Positions 15,543 through 21,536 of a stretch of DNA of 21,536 nucleotides are shown in pieces (the first letter of the stretch is position 1; the number at the start of each line of letters is the position of its first letter). A program made the position numbers and the translations under genes. Origin of the DNA: JAAFIP01 sp031431335. Its GTDB lineage: Bacteria; Pseudomonadota; Gammaproteobacteria; Burkholderiales; Burkholderiaceae_C. Below the pieces are notes generated by a model that was not told the origin of the DNA, ran no database searches, and saw only the letters and a program-made list of their open reading frames with translations. Where the stretch lies: positions 1-21,536 of the forward strand of contig JANPDG010000088.1 in assembly GCA_031431335.1 (NCBI GenBank). The letters are read 5' to 3'.

Positions 15543-17246
15543 TCACCTGCAAGGCTTAAGTAGATCTAAGTCAGGCTCATACACACTGGCCGAGATATTG
15601 AGCAGACCCAGCGCGGTGTGAAACAGGTTGTCGTGGCTGGCGGTTTGCGTGGCGCGTTGGCGCAGGCAAGGTTCATTTAGGCCGAGCGATTGGCGCATAC
15701 CGGGTGAGAACCACATCACCATGGGCACTTGGGTTTGCTCTTTAGGGGCAATAGCATACGGCAGGCCGTGTAAAAACAATCCACTTTCGCCCAGCGACTC
15801 GCCGTGGTCAGAGGCGTAGACCACCGCCGTGTCTAGCCCGTCAGCCTTGGCCTGCAGTTTGGTGATCAGCTGTGCTAGCACATGGTCGGTGTACAGGATG
15901 GCGTTGTCGTAGGCGTTGACGATCTCGTTTTGGCTGCAGCGGGCTAGGTCGTCACTTTGGCAAGCGGGCTTAAAGCGCTCAAAAGCCGGTGGGTAGCGGC
16001 GAAAATACGACGGGCCGTGGTTGCCCAGCATGTGCAGCACCAGCACCTGTTTGCCGCCTTTGGCTCGTAGCGCGGCGATGCGCTCGTCCAGCCCTGCTAG
16101 CAAGCCTTCGTCCATACAGCGGCCATCGCTGCACAGGCCGGGCGGGTTCAGGGTTAGCACTTGGTCTACAGTGCTGTTGCCAGGCAAACCATCGCACACG
16201 CCTTTGCAGCCTGATTGGTTGTCTCTCCAGTGCACCTGCGCGCCCGCGCGTGCCATCACATGCAAAAGCGACTCGCTGGTGCGAATGGCCGCCTCATCGT
16301 AGTTGCGGCGGCCTACGGGTGCAAACATGCAGGGCAATGACACCTCGGTATTGGTGCCGCAGCTGGTGACTTGGCTAAAGTTGATTACATTGAGCGCTGC
16401 CAGCTCTGGGGTGGTTTGCCGCGTATAGCCGCCTGTGCTGGCGTTTAAGCCCCAGTTGGCAGCGCGGGCGGTTTCGCCGACCACCATCACCACCAGATGG
16501 GGTTTGGCACCTGCGGGCAGGGCGGTCATCACAGCATCTAGCCCCAGGCTTTGGCGCGGCTTGGCTGCGCCTTTAAGCTGCGCTACGGCCACGCTGCCCA
16601 GCGACCAGAGGTAGTTAGATGGTGTGGCCAAATAGCGCACCTCTTTGTGGTTGCGCATCAGTGAGGCAAAAGGCTGAAACACCACCATCACTGCTGCCAC
16701 TGCCAGCGCCAGTGCCCCCAGCATATAGGCCATGCGCAGCACCAGCGCACGCGCCCATGGCCGCTGCACTATGCGCACGCGCCACAGCAGCAGCGTGGGC
16801 AGCGCTGCGTACAGCGCCATGTGCAGCGCCCAGCGCCAGCCCAGCAGCTCGCGCGTCTCGGCCAGGTCGGTGCGCACCACATTGCGCAGCATCGACGGGT
16901 CAAGGTAGACGCCGTAGCTTTGCATAAAGTAGCTGGCCGAGGCGGTGGCTATCAGCAGCGCGGTGAGCACAGGCTTGGCGTTCCAGCGGCTCACCAGTGC
17001 GCACAGGACTGCAAATGTGACGGTGATGTACAGCACAGTAAGTGCTAATCCAAAGCCCCAAGTGGCGGGCAATGACCACAGGCGGCTTTTGAGTGCGGCC
17101 ACAAAAAACAGCTGGTTGGCCGACACCAGCCAAAATACACTGATGGCCAGTAGCAATTGCTCAAGGGTAATTTCGATACCGATTGAGTCAGACGCAGCGG
17201 ATGCAGATGCAGCACGCCGAGAAGTAAAGCGTTGAAGTAGCTTCAT
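15543..17246 (-). CDS. eptA: Lipid A phosphoethanolamine transferase EptA-like
   Basis: Inner-membrane enzyme that moves phosphoethanolamine from phosphatidylethanolamine to lipid A, reducing negative charge and binding of polymyxin-type peptides. The 567-aa protein has about five membrane helices in the first 200 residues and a periplasmic sulfatase-fold domain. The zinc/catalytic features are visible: E258 in VVGETARAANW, the nucleophile T298 in TSCGTNTEVSLPCMF, NHGPSYFRRYP, ASDHGESLGE and FLHGLPYA. Several Cys suit the family's disulfides. The start ATG 17246 overlaps the PAP2 stop as ATGA; a longer frame exists but would run inside PAP2. No clear Shine-Dalgarno is seen, so translation probably relies on coupling. 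The divergent PmrA-like system and operator upstream suggest inducible expression. Confidence 0.93.
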   Translation of the reverse strand: MKLLQRFTSRRAASASAASDSIGIEITLEQLLLAISVFWLVSANQLFFVAALKSRLWSLPATWGFGLALTVLYITVTFAVLCALVSRWNAKPVLTALLIATASASYFMQSYGVYLDPSMLRNVVRTDLAETRELLGWRWALHMALYAALPTLLLWRVRIVQRPWARALVLRMAYMLGALALAVAAVMVVFQPFASLMRNHKEVRYLATPSNYLWSLGSVAVAQLKGAAKPRQSLGLDAVMTALPAGAKPHLVVMVVGETARAANWGLNASTGGYTRQTTPELAALNVINFSQVTSCGTNTEVSLPCMFAPVGRRNYDEAAIRTSESLLHVMARAGAQVHWRDNQSGCKGVCDGLPGNSTVDQVLTLNPPGLCSDGRCMDEGLLAGLDERIAALRAKGGKQVLVLHMLGNHGPSYFRRYPPAFERFKPACQSDDLARCSQNEIVNAYDNAILYTDHVLAQLITKLQAKADGLDTAVVYASDHGESLGESGLFLHGLPYAIAPKEQTQVPMVMWFSPGMRQSLGLNEPCLRQRATQTASHDNLFHTALGLLNISASVYEPDLDLLKPCR

Positions 17247-17769
17247 GCGCGCCGACCCGTCCAGGGCCGCATCAGCGCCCAAGGCAGTGCCCAGCAGATC
17301 CATGCCGACCACAGCACATGGCTGGGGTAATGTGCGCCGCGCGCGATCTGGGTGATGCTAAACAAGACACCGGCAGTGCAGACAGCGGCCAAATACCCAC
17401 GCGCACGCCGTGTATCGTGCTGTTGCCATAAAAAATACAGCGTAAAAAAGCAAAACGCGGCGCTGCTGTGACCCGACGGAAAGCAGTGGCCAGCGCCCGC
17501 GCTGGCCTGCGCCCAGTCCCAGTGCGACACATAGGTCGCTATGCCGCCAAACTCGGTTAAGTCCCAAGGGCAGCTGGTGCTGCTGGCACGTTTGATGAGC
17601 TGAACCACTGCAATGCTGACTAAGGTGATGAGCACAGCAGATCGCCGCCACTCACATCCCACAAGATGACAAAGGCCAAGCCAGTCCACACAGCCAAGCT
17701 ATGCAGGGTTAAAAAGGGCGGTGGTGATATCGGATAGCCCGCAGCCAAGCGGGGGTGTACATAAAACAT
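17243..17769 (-). pseudogene. PAP2-family phosphatase, apparently broken by internal deletion and frame change
   Basis: PAP2 phosphatases next to eptA usually act on lipid A or undecaprenyl phosphates. Read from ATG 17769, one frame gives 49 residues including HSLAVWTGLAFVILWDVSGG, a normal first membrane helix, then stops at 17620. A second frame, closed upstream by TAG (17699-17701) with GTG 17689 as its best start, carries the catalytic part (148 aa): KRASSTSCPWDL, PSGHSSAAF and ARGAHYPSHVLWSAW, the three PAP2 motifs. Joining the frames near 17640 gives only about 175 residues, against roughly 210-240 as I recall for these proteins. The segment between the first helix and the helix before CPWDL seems absent. 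No Shine-Dalgarno precedes GTG 17689. It could be a true pseudogene, an assembly error or a truncated but translated protein. It overlaps eptA by 4 bases. Confidence 0.7.
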
Positions 17770-17788
17770 TGGCGTTATTGTCTAAAAC

Positions 17789-17835
17789 ATGTCTTAAGCT
17801 GGCCTGAAGCCAAGCTGAAGATCAGCTTAAGACAT
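17789..17835. promoter_or_regulatory. PmrA-box-like operator: four hexamers, 11-bp period, in a 13-bp inverted repeat
   Basis: CTTAAG (17793-17798), CTGAAG (17804-17809), CTGAAG (17815-17820) and CTTAAG (17826-17831) are separated by exactly five bases each. This matches the known PmrA box design (YTTAAK-N5-YTTAAK), giving three overlapping boxes with two half-sites deviating at one base. The whole array is bounded by perfect 13-bp inverted arms, ATGTCTTAAGCTG (17789-17801) and CAGCTTAAGACAT (17823-17835). It lies between the divergent regulator and PAP2/eptA genes, so it can serve both directions. Confidence 0.75.
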
Positions 17836-17861
17836 CTTTCCAAGCGTTGTATCGCTATGAT
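17833..17861 (+). promoter_or_regulatory. Putative activator-dependent promoter of the response regulator gene
   Basis: TATGAT (17856-17861) is a good -10. The -35 position at 17-base spacing (17833-17838, CATCTT) is non-consensus and starts one base after the last CTTAAG half-site. A poor -35 abutting a PmrA-type box is the usual layout of PmrA-activated promoters. The predicted start near 17868 leaves about 25 bases of leader. Confidence 0.5.
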
Positions 17862-17892
17862 GGTATGCATATGTCACTTTGTGTTGTGCACC

Positions 17893-18552
17893 ATGCGCCT
17901 GTTATTGATTGAAGACGACCTGATCTTGGGCGAGGGCTTGCGCGACTATTTGCGGCTAGAGCACCATGTGGTGGACTGGTGCACGAGCCTGCAAGAGGCC
18001 CGCGCCTTGCACAGCGAGCCTTATGACGCGCTGCTGGTGGACTGGCAGCTGCCCGACGGCTCGGGCGTGCAGTGGCTGCAAGCGATCAGAGCCAGGGGCG
18101 ACCACACGCCCGCCCTGGTGCTGACCGCGCGCGACTTGTTGTCTGACCGCATCACCGGCTTGGACGCAGGCGCGGACGACTATTTGGTCAAGCCCTTTGA
18201 GCCCGAAGAGCTGTGCGCACGCCTGCGCGTGATCGCCCGGCGCAGCGCAGGCAGCGCCAGCGCCCGTGTTCAGCTGGGCGCGGTAGAGCTAGACATGGCG
18301 GCGCGCCAAGCCTGGCTGTCAGGCGCAGCGGTAGAGCTGACCGCCCGCGAATGGGCGGTGCTGCAGGCGCTGCACTCGCGTGCGGGGCGCGTGGTGCCCA
18401 AAGCAGATTTAGAGCGCCTCACGGTGGGCATGGACGCAGACATTAGCAGCAACGCCCTGGAAGTGCATATCTCCAGCCTGCGCCGCAAGCTGGGGCGCCA
18501 AGTGATTGACACGGCGCGGGGCATGGGCTACCGGCTAGGAGACTCTGTATGA
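17893..18552 (+). CDS. PmrA/QseB-type response regulator (OmpR family)
   Basis: DNA-binding regulator activated by phosphorylation. The 219-aa product has a receiver domain at 1-112, with acidic pocket residues E7/D8, phosphoacceptor D50 in DALLVDWQLPDG, T78 and K100 (DYLVKPF). A winged-helix OmpR-type domain lies at about 122-218 (LTAREWAVLQALHSRAG, ISSNALEVHISSLRRKLG, IDTARGMGYRLG). ATG 17893 gives the canonical MRLLLIEDD start; the frame is open further upstream but that extension crosses the operator and promoter. No Shine-Dalgarno is visible. The stop overlaps the kinase ATG (ATGA). The operator upstream and eptA next door point to a PmrA (BasR)-like role; by sequence alone QseB is equally possible. 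Confidence 0.9.
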   Translation: MRLLLIEDDLILGEGLRDYLRLEHHVVDWCTSLQEARALHSEPYDALLVDWQLPDGSGVQWLQAIRARGDHTPALVLTARDLLSDRITGLDAGADDYLVKPFEPEELCARLRVIARRSAGSASARVQLGAVELDMAARQAWLSGAAVELTAREWAVLQALHSRAGRVVPKADLERLTVGMDADISSNALEVHISSLRRKLGRQVIDTARGMGYRLGDSV

Positions 18553-19835
18553 GCGATGCACACAAGCTGCCCTCCATTCGCAACCGCTTGCTCAATGCGC
18601 TGCTGGTCTGGTCGCTGGTCTGGACAGTGGCGGTGTCTGCTGCCGTATGGCTTGCAGTACATGCAGAGGTAGAAGAGCTGCTAGACGAGACCTTGCAGTC
18701 CGCTGCCCAGCTGCTGCGCGTGCTGCTGTCGCAAACCACTGCGCTGGCAATGCCCGCTGCTCAAAGCGCCTCAGAGCCAACGGGCGAACAGTTTGCCTGG
18801 CAAGTGGTGGGCTACAGCACGGGTGACAGCGCACCCCAGCTGCTGGCCAGCTCGCCCAATGCGCCCACTACAGGGTTTCATCTCGCCCCCATGGCAGGGT
18901 TTGTTGACTCAGCGGGGTGGCGTGTGTATGGCCTGGCGCTGGGCGCTGACGGGCGCATGCTGTACGTGGCGCAAGACCACGCTGAGCGCAGCGAAGCGCA
19001 GTTTGAGGTGGCGCTGGGCGCAGCTTTGGCTTCGCTGGCCATTGCCCTGCTAGCGCATGTTTGGCTGCGCACCAAAACCCGTGAAGAGTTGCAACCCCTG
19101 CAAACCCTGGCCGAGCGCTTGGCGCAGCATGACCCGCTTAAAAATGGCAGTGCCTTGGGTATAGCCCAGCGGCAAGAGCTGCAAAGCGTGCATGACGCGA
19201 TTGACGCGCTGGGCGAGCGGCTGGCGCGCCGCGTAGCCAACGAGCGGGCTTTCAGCGGCCACGCCGCCCACGCGCTGCGCACGCCGCTGGCGGGCATCGA
19301 CGCCCAACTGGCGGTCGCGCTGCGCGAGTGCCCGCCCGAGATGACGCCGCGCCTGCAAAACATCCGCTCGGCCAGCGCGCGCCTGCAGCGCGTGGTAGCG
19401 GCGCTGCTGTCGCTGTTTCGATCTGGCGCTGACTTGCAGCGCGAGGCTTTGCCACTGGGCGCATGGTTAGCGCGCTTGCCCGAGACGCAGCTTGCGCTGC
19501 AGGTCGATGCACCAGCACCCCTGCTCGCCGACCCCGACCTGCTCGCAGCAGCGCTGATTAACTTGCTAGACAACGCCGTGCGCCACGGCGCGCGCAGCGT
19601 AAAGTTCACCATGCCCAGCGCCACCACACTGCGCCTGCATGATGACGGCAGCGGCGTCACGCCTGAGCGCCGCGCAGCCCTGAGCCAAGCCATCCAAACC
19701 CAAAGCTACGAAGGCACCACCGGCCTAGGCCTGATGCTGGCCGACATCGTGGCCCGCGCCCATGGCGGGCAACTCTCGCTACCTGCAGTAGACTCAGGCT
19801 TTGCCGTTGAGCTTAGATTGGCGGGCGACACTTAG
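18549..19835 (+). CDS. Sensor histidine kinase, PmrB/QseC-type
   Basis: Membrane kinase predicted to phosphorylate the regulator encoded just before it. The 428-aa product has a first membrane helix at about 13-37, a short periplasmic part (38-154), a second helix at about 156-174, and a linker. The dimerisation/phosphoacceptor domain has H241 in GHAAHALRTPLAGI. The ATPase domain has the N box LINLLDNAVRHG (N342), the G1 box DDGSGV (365-370) and the G2 box GLGL (392-395). The periplasmic stretch has no recognisable ligand domain, and I do not see the ExxE iron motif described for enterobacterial PmrB, so the signal is unknown. The start overlaps the regulator stop by four bases. The coding sequence is visibly GC-rich. 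Confidence 0.92.
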   Translation: MSDAHKLPSIRNRLLNALLVWSLVWTVAVSAAVWLAVHAEVEELLDETLQSAAQLLRVLLSQTTALAMPAAQSASEPTGEQFAWQVVGYSTGDSAPQLLASSPNAPTTGFHLAPMAGFVDSAGWRVYGLALGADGRMLYVAQDHAERSEAQFEVALGAALASLAIALLAHVWLRTKTREELQPLQTLAERLAQHDPLKNGSALGIAQRQELQSVHDAIDALGERLARRVANERAFSGHAAHALRTPLAGIDAQLAVALRECPPEMTPRLQNIRSASARLQRVVAALLSLFRSGADLQREALPLGAWLARLPETQLALQVDAPAPLLADPDLLAAALINLLDNAVRHGARSVKFTMPSATTLRLHDDGSGVTPERRAALSQAIQTQSYEGTTGLGLMLADIVARAHGGQLSLPAVDSGFAVELRLAGDT

Positions 19836-19836
19836 C

Positions 19837-19887
19837 AAGATTTTTAGGCAGTTTTCCGACGTGGATATTAGATAGTTTGCTATGTAT
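19837..19887 (-). repeat. Dispersed intergenic repeat, copy 3
   Basis: Read on the minus strand: ATAG-CAAA-CTAT mini-hairpin, TAATAT, CCACGTCGGAAAACTG, then CCTAAAAATCTT, as in copy 2. It starts two bases after the kinase stop codon and lies in the gap between the convergent kinase and gloA genes, downstream of gloA in sense orientation. It is inverted relative to copy 2, so the two copies face each other across the lipid A module. Confidence 0.85.
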
Positions 19888-19930
19888 TTAATAGTATTTA
19901 GGTGTAACTATTTAATCTATAAAAGGCGGC

Positions 19931-20362
19931 TTACCAAACGCCAGTATTAGGCATCGACTGCCAAGGCTCTTGCGGGGCCAGGCGTTCGCCGCGCTGCAGC
20001 AGCTCTACCGATATGCCGTCAGGCGAGCGCACAAAGGCCATGTGACCGTCGCGTGGCGGGCGGTTAATGACCACGCCGTGGGATTGCAGGTGGGCGCAGG
20101 TGGCGTAGATGTCGTCGACCGCGTAGGCCAGGTGGCCAAAGTTGCGCCCGCCTGTGTACTGTTCACTATGTGTGTCGCTGGGCCAGTTGTAGGTCAACTC
20201 GATCTGCGCCATTTCGTCGCCTGGAGCGGCTAAGAAGGCGAGGGTAAAGCGCCCTGCAGGCACTTCGCGCTTGCTCAGCAGCACCAGGCCCAGCGCGTTG
20301 CAATAAAAGTGTAGCGACGCGTCAAGGTCGGTGACGCGCACCATGGTGTGGAGGTATTTCAT
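19931..20362 (-). CDS. gloA: Lactoylglutathione lyase (glyoxalase I)
   Basis: Isomerises the glutathione-methylglyoxal hemithioacetal to S-lactoylglutathione, the first step of methylglyoxal detoxification in the cytoplasm. The 143-aa protein starts MKYLHTMVRVTDLDASLHFY. The four metal ligands of the E. coli type (nickel/cobalt class) align as H5, E55 (IELTYNW), H77 (GHLAYAV) and E120 (ISVELLQ). The C-terminal tail (ERLAPQEPWQSMPNTGVW) is slightly longer than in E. coli. No good Shine-Dalgarno precedes the ATG. A 5 x 8-bp tandem repeat begins 30 bases upstream, so expression might vary with repeat number. It is downstream of and in line with the YbhB-like gene, 102 bases away. Confidence 0.96.
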   Translation of the reverse strand: MKYLHTMVRVTDLDASLHFYCNALGLVLLSKREVPAGRFTLAFLAAPGDEMAQIELTYNWPSDTHSEQYTGGRNFGHLAYAVDDIYATCAHLQSHGVVINRPPRDGHMAFVRSPDGISVELLQRGERLAPQEPWQSMPNTGVW

Positions 20363-20392
20363 GCTTTTGAATGTAAATCAGTGCTGCGTGAC

Positions 20393-20432
20393 ATTAAGGG
20401 ATTAAGGGATTAAGGGATTAAGGGATTAAGGG
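20393..20432. repeat. Perfect tandem repeat, 5 x ATTAAGGG
   Basis: Five exact head-to-tail copies of the 8-bp unit ATTAAGGG (CCCTTAAT on the gloA coding strand), followed by one extra G. They lie in the gloA/YbhB intergenic gap, 31-70 bases upstream of the gloA ATG, where a promoter would be expected. Confidence 0.97.
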
Positions 20433-20464
20433 GCAAACGTAACGGCCTCACTGATGGACCACAC

Positions 20465-21043
20465 TTAGCGTCCAAACTTCGCCTCGATGCTGGCCTTACC
20501 CAGCGCATTGCCGCCCACCATAAAGCCGGTGAGCGACGCAGTGGCGTTGGCGGGCAGCTCTAGTTTGTCAACTTTAAGCGCATACACGGTGAAGGTGTAG
20601 CGGTGTGGCGCGCGGCCCTGTGGTGGGCAGGGGCCGCCCCAGCCGGGTTGGCCAAAGTCGGTGTTAATTTGCAGCGCGCCTGCGGGCAGCGATTTGCCAT
20701 CGCCCACACCTGAGGCCAAGCCTGTGGCGCTGGCAGGCAGGTTCACCACCACCCAGTGCCAAAATCCTGCGCCGCCGGTGGGCGCGTCTTGGTCGTGCAC
20801 CATCACGGCAAAGCTTTTGGTGCCAGCGGGGGCGTTTTTCCAATTCAGAGCGGGCGACACGTTGCCGCCGGTGCAGCCAAAGCCGTTGAACACATGTTTC
20901 ATCGCAATGGGCGCTGCAGCAGAAACATCGGGGCTGGTCAGTTCAAACGACTGGGCAAACGCGAGCGCGCTGGCCAAAGCGCTGCCCAAGGCGAGGGTGG
21001 CTGCGGCTGCATGGCGAAGTGTGATGGACAGAGTGGTTTTCAT
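20465..21043 (-). CDS. Exported YbhB/YbcL-type Raf kinase inhibitor-like (PEBP) protein
   Basis: Bacterial phosphatidylethanolamine-binding-protein family member; the cellular role of this family is not established. The 192-aa product has a signal peptide of about 31 residues (hydrophobic AAAATLALGSALASALAFA, likely cut after LAFA), so it is probably periplasmic. The PEBP fold signatures are present: GGNVSPALNWKNAPAGTKSFAVMVHDQDAP, FWHWVVVNLP, and a late GPCPPQGRAPHRYTFTVYAL block. The ATG at 21043 has AGGA five bases upstream. It is in line with the DJ-1-like gene upstream (184-base gap holding repeat copy 4) and gloA downstream. Confidence 0.92.
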   Translation of the reverse strand: MKTTLSITLRHAAAATLALGSALASALAFAQSFELTSPDVSAAAPIAMKHVFNGFGCTGGNVSPALNWKNAPAGTKSFAVMVHDQDAPTGGAGFWHWVVVNLPASATGLASGVGDGKSLPAGALQINTDFGQPGWGGPCPPQGRAPHRYTFTVYALKVDKLELPANATASLTGFMVGGNALGKASIEAKFGR

Positions 21044-21058
21044 ATGAATCCTATGAGT

Positions 21059-21114
21059 TTTGGAAGATTTTAGAGCACTTTTCCGACGTGGATATTGGAT
21101 AGTTTGCTATTAAA
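21059..21114 (-). repeat. Dispersed intergenic repeat, copy 4
   Basis: Read on the minus strand: TTTAATAGCAAACTAT mini-hairpin, CCAATAT, CCACGTCGGAAAAGTG (one base different from the other cores), then a diverged extension ending ATCTTCCAAA, which copy 2 also has. It lies between the DJ-1-like gene and the YbhB-like gene, both on the same strand, and ends 15 bases before the YbhB-like ATG. Confidence 0.85.
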
Positions 21115-21227
21115 TATATAGTAAATAAATTATTGAACAGCAAATCATCGTAGCAAAATACTTGATCGTATGCGCTGGCATTGCGGCATGTAGGGCCACT
21201 GGTTTGGCAATGCTTTGCGGATGTAGT

Positions 21228-21536
21228 TTATTTGCCTTGCAGCGCTGCAACCACATGCTGTGCCACCAGCGCGCTAGACGCTGGGTTTTGCCCGGTGATC
21301 AAGTGGCCGTCGCGCACCGCGTAAGGCACCCAGTCGGGGCCGCTTTCAAACACGCCGCCCAGCGCGCGCATTTTGGTTTCTAGGTGAAACGGCACCACGT
21401 CCATCAGGCCGGCAGCGGTTTCCTCTAGATTGGTAAAGCCGTTGACCTTTTTGCCCAACAAAATGCTTTTACCGTCGGTGCGCAGAGCATTAACCAAGCC
21501 CACGGCAGCGGTGTGCCACGGCCCCGCAGGCTTGGT
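21228..21536 (-). CDS. DJ-1/PfpI (ThiJ) family protein, N-terminal part outside window
   Basis: The last 102 codons of a class I glutamine amidotransferase-like (DJ-1/PfpI) protein. The frame is open to the right edge (TKPAGPWHTAAVGLVNAL), so the GTG at 21503 is internal. The C-terminal block VPFHLETKMRALGGVFESGPDWVPYAVRDGHLITGQNPASS is typical of the Hsp31/HchA-like branch, many of which are glyoxalase III or deglycase-like enzymes. The nucleophilic Cys elbow would be in the missing part, so activity cannot be judged. Being near gloA, a shared carbonyl-stress role is possible but is inference. Confidence 0.85.
   Translation of the reverse strand, partial: TKPAGPWHTAAVGLVNALRTDGKSILLGKKVNGFTNLEETAAGLMDVVPFHLETKMRALGGVFESGPDWVPYAVRDGHLITGQNPASSALVAQHVVAALQGK

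Noticed and set aside
15555..15560. CTTAAG inside the eptA 3' end as another PmrA site
   Set aside because: It is within coding sequence, lacks a partner hexamer 5 bp away and has no promoter nearby.
17755..17892. Longer N-terminus for the response regulator
   Set aside because: The extension crosses the operator array and the -10 element and does not match the family start, MRLLLIEDD.
15471..19887. Module bounded by copies 2 and 3 as an insertion sequence or composite transposon
   Set aside because: No transposase, integrase or target-site duplication is visible, and the same repeat also occurs singly at 1576 and 21114.
20393..20432. ATTAAGGG array as a CRISPR or iteron origin
   Set aside because: Units are 8 bp with no spacers, there are no cas genes, and no replication initiator gene or DnaA-box cluster is nearby.

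Overview
The window looks like a stretch of chromosome from a betaproteobacterium of the Burkholderiales, most likely Comamonadaceae (Rhodoferax/Limnohabitans-like). That is inferred from gene order and protein style, not from a marker gene. No rRNA, tRNA, CRISPR array, transposase or phage gene was found.

Region 1 (1-15415) is a conserved housekeeping block, all on the + strand: rluB (left end cut by the window), ndk, rlmN, pilF/pilW, rodZ, ispG, hisS, yfgM, bamB, der, hfq, hflX, hflK, hflC and a DUF2065 protein. Most gaps are under 65 bases and several genes overlap (pilF/rodZ by 8 bases, yfgM/bamB by 1), so this is one or a few long operons with internal promoters. The best internal promoters are in front of ndk, hfq and hflK. 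The genes serve ribosome maturation (rluB, rlmN, der, hflX), envelope and shape (pilF, rodZ, yfgM, bamB), isoprenoid precursor synthesis (ispG), tRNA charging (hisS), RNA chaperoning (hfq) and FtsH-linked membrane quality control (hflK/hflC).

Region 2 (15416-19835) is a lipid A modification module with its own two-component system. A phosphoethanolamine transferase (eptA) and a PAP2-family phosphatase gene lie on the - strand; a PmrA/QseB-type response regulator and its histidine kinase lie divergently on the + strand. The PAP2 gene seems broken: its N-terminal part and its catalytic part are in different frames and the segment between them seems to be missing. The shared upstream region carries four PmrA-box-like hexamers at an exact 11-bp period inside a perfect 13-bp inverted repeat. 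This is probably the operator from which the regulator controls itself and perhaps the eptA side.

Region 3 (19836-21536) has three - strand genes: glyoxalase I (gloA), an exported YbhB/PEBP-like protein, and the C-terminal part of a DJ-1/PfpI-family protein. A perfect 5 x 8-bp tandem repeat lies just upstream of gloA.

A dispersed intergenic repeat occurs four times (about 1576, 15471, 19887 and 21114). It has an AT-rich mini-hairpin followed by an invariant 13-base CCACGTCGGAAAA. Copies 2 and 3 face each other across the whole lipid A module. This repeat family, the operator array and the broken PAP2 gene are the most interesting features. I did not find a convincing new defence or mobile system.
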